Of a stretch of DNA of 33,754 nucleotides, positions 14,458 to 23,138 are shown in pieces. The notes under the pieces are model-generated. The model was given only the letters and a program-made list of their open reading frames with translations, was not told where the DNA came from and ran no database searches. A program made the position numbers and the translations under genes. Source of the stretch: Bacteroidales bacterium (GTDB lineage Bacteria; Bacteroidota; Bacteroidia; Bacteroidales; Tenuifilaceae); NCBI GenBank assembly GCA_018056955.1, contig JAGPEQ010000010.1:26695-60448 (forward strand), written 5' to 3'. Each line of letters begins with the position of its first letter. Position 1 is the stretch's first letter.

Positions 14458-16636
14458 TCCTGATTCCCATTACTGTAACATCATCAACCTGAACATTATC
14501 GCCTTTCCATTCGGAAAATATCTCAAGCAAAAAATCTTTTTGTTTTGCCATGGGATAGCTGGCTATGGAGCACAATATGTTTCTAAAATCCACAAGTCTA
14601 AACTTTTTACCATTGGGTCCGCCAAACTGATCGGTAAAACCATCGGTGTAAAGGTAGATAATATCATCTTTTTCTAGTTGTATGCTGTGCGTGACGAAGC
14701 TTACCTTCTCGGTTACGTAACCAATTGATTGCCGCTCGCATTTTACCTGGTATAGGGTGTGTGTCTCGTTTTGGTTCAAAATAATATTTGAGACTTTTTG
14801 ACTATTCGATTTCCGAACAATGTTAAGGTAAATATTAGCGCCGGAGTACCTTAATTCCCTTGTTTCAGGGTTGTAGTTGCAAAAGGCAATATCCATTCCA
14901 TCAAAAATTTCGGAGCCTTCCCTTTGCTCAAACGATTTATGGAATAATTCGTTCAAATTTTGCAGTACCTCGCCTGGGTTGGTCTCATTAAGTTCGCTAA
15001 CAATTTGGTTAAGCCCAAACATGCCAATAATACTCATGAATGCTCCGGGTGCCCCATGGCCTGTACAATCGGCAACTGCAAAAAGCATTTGATTGTTAAA
15101 ACGCTTAAACCAGTAAAAGTCACCACTAACAAGTTCCTTAGGCAGGAAAATCAGAAAGGAATCGTCGAAAAAATCTGTTGGCTGTTCTGAGGTTTGTAAA
15201 ATCGCTTTTTGAATCCTGCGAGCATAGTTAAGGCTATCGGTTATGTCGCGGGAGCGTTGTTCAAGCATGTTTTTCTGCTTCTCAATTTTTTCCTTTTGCT
15301 CCGCAAGCAAGAGGTTTGCTTTTTGCTTGTTTCTGAATGCCAAATACGAAACTACTACCAGTACAATTAGTATTGCAATAAAACCAACCAGAAAAAGCTG
15401 ACGCAATCGCGATTTGTTCAAGTTGGCCTGGCTTAATAAAAGATTCTCTCGCTGGTGTTGAATTTCCTTCTCTTTTTGACGTAAGGCTGATATGTTTTCC
15501 AGTCTATTGGCTTCGCTAATAATTTGATTGTTAAATAGGCTGTCAGTTAATGAAATGTATTTCCTGAGGTACTGGTAACCTAAGGTTTTGTTCCCCTGTA
15601 ACTCTTCCAGTTGTGAGAGTTCCTTGTATGCAAGTCGGCTAATGTTAGTTATACTCAAACTTTCCGATTGCTTTAGGCATTGAAGTAGATACTTTTTTGA
15701 TTCGGAATAGTTTCCAACTCTGGCGTGTGCCTTACCCAAAAGCAGTAAAGGGTAAAGTTGCCCGTACCGGTCGTTTATTTCATTTTGAGTATTTAGGATT
15801 GACTGTAAAAGCGGAATCGCACTATTTGGTTTTAGCTGATTAATTAATAGTTCAGCACCAACAGTTTGAGTTCTGGCTAACTCCTTGGGGTTGTTTTTTA
15901 GGTAGGTTTCCGATTTTTTTAAATGTTTATCGGCCATCAGATTGTTTGATTGTCTCAAGCTATTGTTGGCCAGCGCTCTGTATGTTATACCTAAATATGT
16001 GCTATCCACTACCACTTTCAGGATGGCTATGGCATTTTCAAGGTAGCTTTGGGCTGTAACAAAATTTCCAAACTCTGTGTGAATAATTCCTTGCGATGTA
16101 TAAATTTTTGCTAGGCTTAATGAATCGTTGCGGGATTTAAAGAAGTTAATAGCAGTAAGGTTGTTCTCTATGGCGTTGTTCAAGCGGCCAAGTTCTCCTT
16201 CCACTTTTGAGATTGATAGCAAGTACCAGCCAATTTTTAACGAATCCCTTGTGGCAATGCTGTAGCGGTAACCAGGGTATAGATAATCAATCGATTCGTA
16301 AAGCAACCCTTTTTCGATATGGATTTGCGAAAGGAGGTAGTATGCCTTTTCCAGGTACTGTTCGCGTCCCATATCCAATGAGACTATTAACGCCTGGTTA
16401 GCTTCAATTAGGGCATTGTCTAAATTCTTCTTATTAAAAAGGTATTGCGATTTTGCAATTAACGTCTCCACAAGTTTTACCTTATCGCCATTCCTCTCAT
16501 ACTGACGGGTTAGATTTTCAAAATACTTTAAGGAATCAATATTATCTAATGGCTCTGGTTTGGCATTCACCCTTAGTGTTGGTATGCCAAATACAACTAA
16601 AAGCAGAAATGCTTTGAAGGTGATAGGTTTAAACAC
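14450..16636 (-). CDS. TPR-repeat SpoIIE-type serine phosphatase (membrane signalling protein)
   Basis: 728 residues. A cleavable or anchoring signal (1-25) leads to a periplasmic array of about eight TPR-like helical pairs (40-370). A coiled coil follows (375-405), then one transmembrane helix (413-434), a second coiled coil (440-475), and a cytoplasmic PP2C/SpoIIE phosphatase domain (about 480-728). Metal-binding landmarks are VSGDFYWF (503-510), VADCTGHGAPGAFMS (521-535) and LYTDGFTDQ near the end. Such proteins dephosphorylate anti-sigma-factor antagonists or similar partners in response to envelope signals. The hybrid kinase gene lies 67 bp upstream on the same strand, so the two may form one circuit. 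No anti-sigma partner is adjacent. Confidence 0.9.
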   Translation of the reverse strand: MFKPITFKAFLLLVVFGIPTLRVNAKPEPLDNIDSLKYFENLTRQYERNGDKVKLVETLIAKSQYLFNKKNLDNALIEANQALIVSLDMGREQYLEKAYYLLSQIHIEKGLLYESIDYLYPGYRYSIATRDSLKIGWYLLSISKVEGELGRLNNAIENNLTAINFFKSRNDSLSLAKIYTSQGIIHTEFGNFVTAQSYLENAIAILKVVVDSTYLGITYRALANNSLRQSNNLMADKHLKKSETYLKNNPKELARTQTVGAELLINQLKPNSAIPLLQSILNTQNEINDRYGQLYPLLLLGKAHARVGNYSESKKYLLQCLKQSESLSITNISRLAYKELSQLEELQGNKTLGYQYLRKYISLTDSLFNNQIISEANRLENISALRQKEKEIQHQRENLLLSQANLNKSRLRQLFLVGFIAILIVLVVVSYLAFRNKQKANLLLAEQKEKIEKQKNMLEQRSRDITDSLNYARRIQKAILQTSEQPTDFFDDSFLIFLPKELVSGDFYWFKRFNNQMLFAVADCTGHGAPGAFMSIIGMFGLNQIVSELNETNPGEVLQNLNELFHKSFEQREGSEIFDGMDIAFCNYNPETRELRYSGANIYLNIVRKSNSQKVSNIILNQNETHTLYQVKCERQSIGYVTEKVSFVTHSIQLEKDDIIYLYTDGFTDQFGGPNGKKFRLVDFRNILCSIASYPMAKQKDFLLEIFSEWKGDNVQVDDVTVMGIRIT

Positions 16637-16703
16637 TTGTTAAAACATTAAAGTTATGGTATAAATGTAAAAAATATTTCAACATCAAAGTCTTGAAAAT
16701 TGA

Positions 16704-18647
16704 CTAAAACAGTTCGCTAAGCAGGTCAAGCAATTCATTCACCTTAATGGGTTTAGTCAAGTAGCCATAAGCACCTCGGGCAATAGCTTTGTCAATATAT
16801 TCAGCTGGGGTATATGCCGATTGAACTAAAATGGGAACATTGGGTATTTTTTCTTTAATTCTACTGATAAGTTCTAGTCCATTGGTGTCGGGAAGTTGAA
16901 TGTCGAGTAATACAGCATCTATCTTTTCCCGGTTCAATAAATCAATGGCCTGAGAACCCGACATTGCGGTAAGGCTTTTTGCGCCTGAGGCAATTACTAC
17001 ATCGCTCAGGTAGTTAACGTTGGCTTCGTTATCTTCAACAATCAGTATTGTTTTGCCGGTAATTTTGTTGTAGTCGTTTTTGGTGGGAAAACCTATACGG
17101 CTAATGTTTTTGGTGTTTGGAATTATAAGGGGTAGGGTAAAGCTAAAACACGAGCCCTTATTGGGTTCTGATTCAACCCAAATCCTCCCACCCATTAGTT
17201 CTACCAGTCGTTTTGATATTGCCAATCCTAAACCTGCACCGCCGTAGAGACGTTGAGCCGTTTCGTCGGCCTGTCGGAACCGCTCAAATATTTTTTCCTG
17301 CAGCGATTTAGGGATGCCTATACCGGTATCGCTCACAAAAAACTCAATGGTGGCATTGTTTGGAATACGGTAGCCCATGGTAACGCTACCCTGCGAGGTA
17401 AACTTAATGGCATTGCTAAGCAGGTTAAGCAGAACCTGCTTAAGCCGTTCACCATCGGCAAGTATGTGTGTTATTCCACTGTTGTTACCGATATCGCGTG
17501 CTATTAAAATATTCTGTTTTTGTCTTTTTTTCTCGTTAATGGCAAATTGGTGAAGCTCGTTGAACAGGCTATCAAGCTCCACGGGTTGCCTTCGTATGGA
17601 GTATATTCCTGCTTCAATCTTGGAGAGTTCAATAATGTCATCGATAAGGGTTAGGAGTAGCCGCCCATTACTGGTAATGTAGTCGGCATAAATCTTCTTT
17701 TTCTCAGGGCTTATGGTTTCGCGGGTAATTAGCTCCGAGAAACCAAGTATGGCGTTCATAGGGGTACGGATTTCATGGCTCATATTGGCCAGAAAGGCCG
17801 ATTTTAGCTTGTCGGCTTCTTCGGCTTTACCCTTGGCTAGCTTTAACTCGTTTTCCCGCTCTTTTTGGATAATCATGTAGGTTAGTTGCGATGAAACAAA
17901 CTCAAGAACTTCCAGGTCATTATGGTCGTATGCATTAGGGTTTTGGTAGTTTTGCACAGCAAGAACTCCTACAGTATCGCTTTTAGTTTTAAGCGGCACA
18001 GCCATCCAGCACAATGCCGGGGGGCCGTAAAAAGTAAGATTATGCTTGCTTCTAAGCCTGTTCATCTGTTGCCGGTTCAGAATAACACCTTGACCGCGAT
18101 GCGCTACCCAAAGGGCAAAAGTGTTTCCGCTTGGGTAATCGGAGTTTATGGTATGGGTGTCGCTAACATAGGCTAAGCTTAGCCTTTGTCGACTCTTATC
18201 GAACAGCACAAGGTAGATATTCATGGCATCGAAAAGCGTGTTCAGCTCTTCCTGCATTAACCTGTAAAAATCCTCAGGCGAAGTGGTTTCCTGTCCTATT
18301 GCGGATAGTTTTACCAGTATTCGGTTTATCCGTTCAACCTTATTGCTTAAGGTTATATTTTCAATCCAGACTAAAAAAATGTTCCATTCCACAGGTTTAA
18401 CATTTGCCCTGTAGGTGTGCTGTTTGCCGTGTGTGCTGTGTTCAAATGTGTATGTACGCTCTTTCTTCGATGTTTTAAAGGGTAAATTGGGGAATAGGCT
18501 TTCAATTTTACATCCATCCGGAATAGGTTTATCCGTAAGTAAAAGTACTGATGGGCTATAGTTTAAAACTGTTCCATCCCTTTTTACCAGCAGAACGGCT
18601 ATAGGCAAATCATTTATATCTATGTGATTTTTATTGTTTTTTGTCAT
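16704..18647 (-). CDS. Soluble hybrid histidine kinase (PAS-like, GAF, HisKA, HATPase, receiver)
   Basis: A 647-residue cytoplasmic sensor kinase without membrane helices. Domains in order: PAS-like input (about 10-100), GAF (about 115-262), coiled linker (262-282), HisKA with phospho-acceptor His291 (SHEIRTPMNA), HATPase with N-box NLLSNAIKF (408-416), G1 SDTGIGIP (439-446) and G2 GGAGLGLA (469-476), then a receiver domain (532-647) with acidic residues EDN (538-540), phospho-acceptor Asp582 (LLDIQLPD), Ser610 and Lys632. No DNA-binding output is attached, so signal must pass to a separate phosphotransfer protein or response regulator outside the window. It precedes the TPR-phosphatase gene by 67 bp on the same strand. 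A TAATTTTG box at 18680-18687 (complement) is a likely promoter. Confidence 0.95.
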   Translation of the reverse strand: MTKNNKNHIDINDLPIAVLLVKRDGTVLNYSPSVLLLTDKPIPDGCKIESLFPNLPFKTSKKERTYTFEHSTHGKQHTYRANVKPVEWNIFLVWIENITLSNKVERINRILVKLSAIGQETTSPEDFYRLMQEELNTLFDAMNIYLVLFDKSRQRLSLAYVSDTHTINSDYPSGNTFALWVAHRGQGVILNRQQMNRLRSKHNLTFYGPPALCWMAVPLKTKSDTVGVLAVQNYQNPNAYDHNDLEVLEFVSSQLTYMIIQKERENELKLAKGKAEEADKLKSAFLANMSHEIRTPMNAILGFSELITRETISPEKKKIYADYITSNGRLLLTLIDDIIELSKIEAGIYSIRRQPVELDSLFNELHQFAINEKKRQKQNILIARDIGNNSGITHILADGERLKQVLLNLLSNAIKFTSQGSVTMGYRIPNNATIEFFVSDTGIGIPKSLQEKIFERFRQADETAQRLYGGAGLGLAISKRLVELMGGRIWVESEPNKGSCFSFTLPLIIPNTKNISRIGFPTKNDYNKITGKTILIVEDNEANVNYLSDVVIASGAKSLTAMSGSQAIDLLNREKIDAVLLDIQLPDTNGLELISRIKEKIPNVPILVQSAYTPAEYIDKAIARGAYGYLTKPIKVNELLDLLSELF

Positions 18648-18679
18648 TATTTTTTTCCAGCGTTTTTGGATGCAAGCAT

Positions 18680-18687
18680 CAAAATTA
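18680..18687 (-). promoter_or_regulatory. Putative promoter (TAATTTTG) of the hybrid kinase gene
   Basis: Exact -7 match on the - strand, 32 nt upstream of the kinase ATG. No -33 element is obvious. Confidence 0.55.
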
Positions 18688-18816
18688 ACTGTCTAATTTA
18701 GGAAATTTCCTTTAATCCACTATACAGTGTTAAATGTGTTTAATTTTAGATGGGCTTCTACGTGTTGAAATGTTGTATCTAATTGAGCTTAGCTGTTGCA
18801 ATTTATGTGTAAATGG

Positions 18817-18824
18817 TATTTTTG
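18817..18824 (+). promoter_or_regulatory. Putative promoter (TATTTTTG) of the ABC importer operon
   Basis: Exact -7 match with TTG at 18796-18798 (spacer 18) as the -33 element. The start codon follows after 18 nt. No riboswitch-like fold was recognised in the short leader. Confidence 0.65.
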
Positions 18825-18842
18825 CATTAAATTTTGTTTTAT

Positions 18843-19964
18843 ATGCATAAAATACTATATGTTCTGTTATTTGCAATTATTTCCATTTCATGTGGCGAAG
18901 GTGGCAAACCGAGCAGCAATTCAATCCATGGGAATGGCTATGCAAAGCATGCAAAAGGTTTTGATATAGAGATAGATGGCTCAGTGACTAAAGTATGGGT
19001 CAACAATCCGTTTGAACCTACTGCCAATGGCTTGGTTTATACACTGTATGCCGATTCAATGCGAAGCATAGACCCGAATAGTATTCAAATTCCTGTAAAA
19101 AGGGTTGTTTGCATGTCGTCCACCCATGTAGGTTTTATAGGCGCTTTAGGTGCCAATTCTGCTATTGTTGGAATTTCGGGAACAAAGTATGTCAATAATC
19201 CTAAACTCTGGGAACGGGTTGTTAATGGACAAATTGCCGAGGTAGGTTACGACCAAACCTTGAACTACGAGTTGTTAACCCGCTTGAAGCCCGATGTAAT
19301 TTTTGTTTACGGGGTTAGTTCGGAATCGCTATCGTTTATCGATAAGCTAAAGGAGTTGGGGTTAAAGATGGTAATGGTGTCCGATTACCTAGAAACATCG
19401 CCATTAGGCAGGGCTGAGTGGATTAAGTTTTTTGGAGTTTTTTTTGGTAAAAAGGAGTTGGCCGATTCAATTTTCAGTGAGGTTGAGGTAAACTATGCCA
19501 AGCTAACCCAGTCAGTGGAACAGGTTGATACTAAGCCAAAGGTTTTTCTTAATTTGCCATTCAGGGATATCTGGTACTTCCCGGGAGTTGATAATTACTT
19601 TGTGAAGCTGATTAACGATGCTGGCGGAAGTTACATTTTCCCAGAGCTTACAGGCTCCCAAAGCCATCCGGTGAGCACGGAGGTAGCGTACAAGGCTGGT
19701 TTAAGCTGCGATATTTGGTTAAACCCTGGCACCGCTAACAGCCTTAGCGATATTACCAATTCCGATAATCGTTTTTCCATGTTTAAATCGTTTGGCAATG
19801 CAAGGGTTTACAACAACAATAAAAGGATGGGGCAGGGAGGCGGCAACGATTTTTGGGAATCGGGGGTGGTGCATCCTGAGCAAATACTAAGCGATATGAT
19901 AAAAATATTTCATCCTGAATTAATGCCCACCGATACATTGTACTTTTACAGGCGATTGGAGTAA
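18843..19964 (+). CDS. FecB/BtuF-type substrate-binding lipoprotein of an ABC importer
   Basis: A 373-residue predicted lipoprotein (signal ending SIS-Cys17) with the bilobed helical-backbone fold of siderophore, haem and cobalamin binding proteins. Landmarks are RVVCMSSTHVGFIGALGA (about 83-100), KPDVIFVYG in the first lobe, and VFLNLPFRDIWYFPG beginning the second lobe. It captures ligand in the periplasm and hands it to the permease encoded downstream. The ligand (corrinoid, haem or ferric siderophore) cannot be decided: no TonB receptor is adjacent and no cobalamin riboswitch was seen. I start it at ATG 18843, just after a strong promoter box; a TTG nine bases upstream is less likely. It is first of four co-directional genes. 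Confidence 0.87.
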   Translation: MHKILYVLLFAIISISCGEGGKPSSNSIHGNGYAKHAKGFDIEIDGSVTKVWVNNPFEPTANGLVYTLYADSMRSIDPNSIQIPVKRVVCMSSTHVGFIGALGANSAIVGISGTKYVNNPKLWERVVNGQIAEVGYDQTLNYELLTRLKPDVIFVYGVSSESLSFIDKLKELGLKMVMVSDYLETSPLGRAEWIKFFGVFFGKKELADSIFSEVEVNYAKLTQSVEQVDTKPKVFLNLPFRDIWYFPGVDNYFVKLINDAGGSYIFPELTGSQSHPVSTEVAYKAGLSCDIWLNPGTANSLSDITNSDNRFSMFKSFGNARVYNNNKRMGQGGGNDFWESGVVHPEQILSDMIKIFHPELMPTDTLYFYRRLE

Positions 19965-19993
19965 CCATATCTTTAAAAAAAAAACAATTACTT

Positions 19994-20314
19994 ATGAAAT
20001 TTGGAGTCATAATTGAAACTAAGGAACCCGAAAAGGCATGGAATGCCTTTAGGTTTGCTGTGGCATCACTGGGTAAGGGGCACGAGGTTAAGGTGTTTTT
20101 AATGGGTGAGGCTGTTGAGTGCCAGGGTTTAACCCATAACAAATTTGATGTTGATGCACAAATGCGCAAGTTCACAGCTGAGGGCGGAACAATCTTGGCT
20201 TGCGGAACCTGCCTTAAGTCGCGCCAGATGGATGGAACCGAGCTATGTCCCATATCAACCATGGCCGATTGTATTCAAATGGTGGAATGGGCCGATAGGG
20301 TTATCACGTTTTAA
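19994..20314 (+). CDS. DsrE-family protein inside the ABC importer operon
   Basis: A 106-residue cytoplasmic protein of the DsrE/DsrF-like fold. It has a first strand MKFGVIIETKEPEKAW, a glycine-containing LGKGHEVKVFLMGEAVE segment (26-42), and ILACGTCLKSR (68-78). Cysteines at 43, 70, 73, 85 and 93 make it cysteine-rich; Cys70 or Cys73 fits the position of the reactive cysteine in DsrE proteins. Family members carry persulfide sulfur or bind small ligands. It lies between the binding-protein and permease genes (29 and 17 nt gaps), so it is presumably co-expressed with them. A direct role in transport, or in processing the imported cofactor, is inference. Confidence 0.85.
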   Translation: MKFGVIIETKEPEKAWNAFRFAVASLGKGHEVKVFLMGEAVECQGLTHNKFDVDAQMRKFTAEGGTILACGTCLKSRQMDGTELCPISTMADCIQMVEWADRVITF

Positions 20315-20331
20315 CCAATACACACAAAGCA

Positions 20332-21354
20332 ATGCAGGGTAGAACCCGATATACAATACTATTTATCTCGCTGATGGTGGTTTTATTGCTATTAGCCCTG
20401 CTTAGCTTGCTTTTGGGTTCAGTGGCAATACCACTGGCCGATATCAAGGCCTATTTTTTGGGTGGAAGCTTTACCGATGAGGTGAATTTATCCATAATTC
20501 AAAATTTCCGAATGCCAAAGGTGGTTTCCGCTTTGCTTGCCGGTTCCGCTTTGGCAGTAAGCGGGTTACAAATGCAAACCGTTTTCCGGAATCCTTTGGC
20601 AGGCCCATACGTTCTGGGTATCAGTTCAGGTGCTAGTTTAGGTGTTGCTCTTGTGCTAATGGGTTCTTCGGCATTTGGGTTCTCGTTTTGGGGTAGCCAG
20701 GTAGGTACGGTTGTGGCAGCTCTTGTGGGTTCGCTTTTGGTTTTAATGCTCATACTGGCGGTGTCCATACGGGTAAGGGATATTATGACACTCTTGATTT
20801 TAGGGATGATGTTTGGCACGGCAGTTTCAGCAGTTACAAGTCTTTTGCAGTACTTTGGTAGCGAAACTTCCTTAAAGAATTTTGTGATATGGACAATGGG
20901 GAGCTTGGGAGGTGTAGGCCGTCAGCAGCTTTGGCTTTATGCTGTGCTGGTTATGTTTGGACTTGCGCTTGCCTGGGCGTACGTTCGTCCGTTAAATGTT
21001 CTTGGAATAGGCGACACCTATGCACGTAGCCTTGGTTTCAATGTAAAGCAAACGCGATTCCTGATATTCCTTTCAACAAGTTTGTTGGCTGGGACAGCTA
21101 CTGCTTTCAATGGGCCTATAGCTTTTGTGGGCATAGCCGTGCCGCACTTGGCGAGAATGGTTTTTCGAACTTCAAACCATGCCATTCTGGTACCAGCGTC
21201 GGCATTGGCAGGTGCTGCTACTCTTTTACTTTGCGATATTATTGCACAGCTGCCTGGGTCGGCCGCTGTGCTTCCCTTAAACTCGGTGGCCTCGCTAATG
21301 GGTATCCCTGTTGTTATTTATATCGTTCTAAAAAACAAACGCGTAGTTAGCTGA
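20332..21354 (+). CDS. FecCD/BtuC-type ABC importer permease
   Basis: A 340-residue inner-membrane permease with about ten transmembrane helices, the usual size for type II importers of siderophores, haem or cobalamin. Family landmarks are FRMPKVVSALLAGSALAVSG (about 55-74), FRNPLAGPYVLGISSGASLG (about 86-105), and GPIAFVGIAVPHLARM (about 264-279), the region that contacts the ATPase. Its stop overlaps the ATPase start (TGATG at 21352-21356). Two copies should pair with two ATPase subunits. The binding protein is encoded two genes upstream. Confidence 0.93.
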   Translation: MQGRTRYTILFISLMVVLLLLALLSLLLGSVAIPLADIKAYFLGGSFTDEVNLSIIQNFRMPKVVSALLAGSALAVSGLQMQTVFRNPLAGPYVLGISSGASLGVALVLMGSSAFGFSFWGSQVGTVVAALVGSLLVLMLILAVSIRVRDIMTLLILGMMFGTAVSAVTSLLQYFGSETSLKNFVIWTMGSLGGVGRQQLWLYAVLVMFGLALAWAYVRPLNVLGIGDTYARSLGFNVKQTRFLIFLSTSLLAGTATAFNGPIAFVGIAVPHLARMVFRTSNHAILVPASALAGAATLLLCDIIAQLPGSAAVLPLNSVASLMGIPVVIYIVLKNKRVVS

Positions 21355-22373
21355 TGAACGGTATAGTGATTGACATAAAAGGATTAGTATCCGGTTACCG
21401 AAATGGAGTTTCATCAACATATAGGTATCCAGCGTTTAACGCCGTGGCTTTGCGTGGCGAACTTATTGCGCTTATTGGACGGAATGGGGTGGGCAAGAGC
21501 ACGCTGCTTAGAACCCTAGCACGCATACAGCCATCGCTAGATGGGAATGTTTTTGTTAAAAGGGTTAACTTTCAGCAGATATCAGGTTCAGAGTTTGCAC
21601 AGCTGGTGAGTTTTATCCCCTCGGAGCCAGCACATGCTTCGCATACTACGGTTTACGAGTTTGTTAGCATGGCCCGTTATCCCTACCATGGTTGGTTTGA
21701 GACTTTGAATGATAATGACTATAAATTGGTTGATGATGCAATATCGGCCGTTGGCATGCAGAATTTTCGGGATCGGTTTATCGATAACCTGAGCGATGGA
21801 GAGCGCCAGCGCGTAATGATTGCTTTTGCAATTGCACAGGATACGCCAATTATCATGATGGATGAGCCAACAGCTTTTCTTGATTTGCCCAATAAGTTTG
21901 AGGTTATGCGTTTGCTAAGGGAGCAAGCACAAAAGGGTAAAACTATTATCATTTCCACTCACGACCTGCAAACCGCTTTTGGTTTAGTTGATACCATTTG
22001 GCTTATGCTTTCCGATGGTGTTAGGGTTGGCGCTCCGGAGGATATTGTTCTGTCCGGTAACCTCAACCGCTTAATGGACGATACGCCTGTACTTTTCGAT
22101 TTGAAATCGGGACAGTTTGTCTATAAGCATCAAACCAGGTTAGTGGCTTGTGTTTTGGGCGGTTCGCCCAATATAAAAAAGTGGACCTCGCACGCACTAA
22201 GGCGTATGGGATACGAGGTTGAATTCTCCCCCATTGCCGATGCTAGTACCTACGTTCAAATTCAGGAGCATGAGGGTAAGGTACAATGGATACTTGGCCG
22301 CGACGACCGTAATCCTACCTTCGATTCCATTCGGAATCTATGTATCTACATTAAGGGAACCACGCTTCTATAG
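21354..22373 (+). CDS. ABC importer ATPase with C-terminal extension
   Basis: 339 residues, about 80 longer than a usual FecE/BtuD ATPase. Walker A is GRNGVGKST (42-50), the signature is LSDGE (146-150), Walker B is IIMMDEPTAFLD (166-177), and the switch His is 203 (STHD). At the Q-loop the expected Gln after VSFIP is Ser90. Residues about 262-338 form an extra small alpha/beta-like domain (LVACVLGGSPNIKKW ... VQWILGRDD). I recall broadly similar tails in other Bacteroidota FecE-like proteins; the function is unknown. The gene overlaps the permease gene. It ends at a CTATAG palindrome shared with the convergent nitrilase gene. It powers uptake of the ligand bound by the 18843 lipoprotein. Confidence 0.92.
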   Translation: MNGIVIDIKGLVSGYRNGVSSTYRYPAFNAVALRGELIALIGRNGVGKSTLLRTLARIQPSLDGNVFVKRVNFQQISGSEFAQLVSFIPSEPAHASHTTVYEFVSMARYPYHGWFETLNDNDYKLVDDAISAVGMQNFRDRFIDNLSDGERQRVMIAFAIAQDTPIIMMDEPTAFLDLPNKFEVMRLLREQAQKGKTIIISTHDLQTAFGLVDTIWLMLSDGVRVGAPEDIVLSGNLNRLMDDTPVLFDLKSGQFVYKHQTRLVACVLGGSPNIKKWTSHALRRMGYEVEFSPIADASTYVQIQEHEGKVQWILGRDDRNPTFDSIRNLCIYIKGTTLL

Positions 22374-23138
22374 CTTTATTTCAAAGCTATCGGCATCAAG
22401 GTGAACGGGGAATGAACTTCTTACACTATGTAGGTAATCCTTATCGATGCTTGAATAAATTACTTCCTCCGTGTTTGGTTTAGCCTGGGCAATAATTTGA
22501 CCCATGGGGTCAATGATTTGCGAGTCACCGGTGTGGTTTATTTGGTTGCCATCGGTTCCAACACGGTTGCAGGCAGCCACGTAAACCTGATTTTCGATGG
22601 CTCTTGCCACCAGTAGCGAGTTCCAGGCATACCTACGACGCTCAGGGAAATTTGCAACAAGTATCATCAAATCGTAATCGTTCCAGTTACGGAGCCAAAC
22701 CGGGAAACGCAGGTCGTAGCATACTGCCAGCAGAATTCGCCAGCCCTCATGGGTTACAATCACGCGTTGTGTTCCTGATGTATAGTGTGCGTCCTCGTTT
22801 GCCATTCGGAAAAGGTGGCGTTTATCGTAGGTTTCAATTGTGCCGTTAGGGTAGGCAAAAACCATACGGTTGAAGTACTTGCCATCAGTTTCGGCAATGT
22901 AGCTGCCCGCAAGGGCAAATCCATGCTTTCTTGCCATGGATTTCATCCATTCAACGGTTCGTCCCGGATGCCTCTCAGCAAGGGAGGCCGGACTCATGCT
23001 GAATCCGGTTGTGAACATCTCGGGAAGTAAAACCAGGTGTGTTCCGGGTTCAATTCCAGCCAGTTTCTGCTCAAACTGCTCAAAGTTCTTATCGGGCAAT
23101 TCCCAGTATAGTTTACTTTGAATTACTGCTATCTTCAT
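22368..23138 (-). CDS. Nitrilase-superfamily omega-amidase (YafV/NIT2-like)
   Basis: A 256-residue cytoplasmic C-N hydrolase. The catalytic triad is Glu40 (LLPEMFTTGF), Lys106 (YDKRHLFRM) and Cys140 (LAVCYDLRFP). The MFTTGFSM and KRHLFRM sequences are typical of the omega-amidase branch, which hydrolyses alpha-ketoglutaramate or alpha-ketosuccinamate made by transaminases using glutamine or asparagine. The adjacent upstream aminotransferase gene (overlapping by 26 bp) fits a linked transamination-deamidation role or metabolite repair. I start it at ATG 23138 (MKIAVIQ...), the normal family beginning; an in-frame ATG at 23174 would add 12 residues and deepen the overlap. Confidence 0.92.
   Translation of the reverse strand: MKIAVIQSKLYWELPDKNFEQFEQKLAGIEPGTHLVLLPEMFTTGFSMSPASLAERHPGRTVEWMKSMARKHGFALAGSYIAETDGKYFNRMVFAYPNGTIETYDKRHLFRMANEDAHYTSGTQRVIVTHEGWRILLAVCYDLRFPVWLRNWNDYDLMILVANFPERRRYAWNSLLVARAIENQVYVAACNRVGTDGNQINHTGDSQIIDPMGQIIAQAKPNTEEVIYSSIDKDYLHSVRSSFPVHLDADSFEIKL

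Noticed and set aside
18648-18842. Cobalamin riboswitch before the importer operon
   Set aside because: No B12-box-like sequence or suitable fold was seen, and the predicted leader after the promoter box is too short.
19783-20262. 159-codon open frame on the - strand
   Set aside because: It is antisense to the end of the binding-protein gene and to the DsrE gene, both strongly supported.
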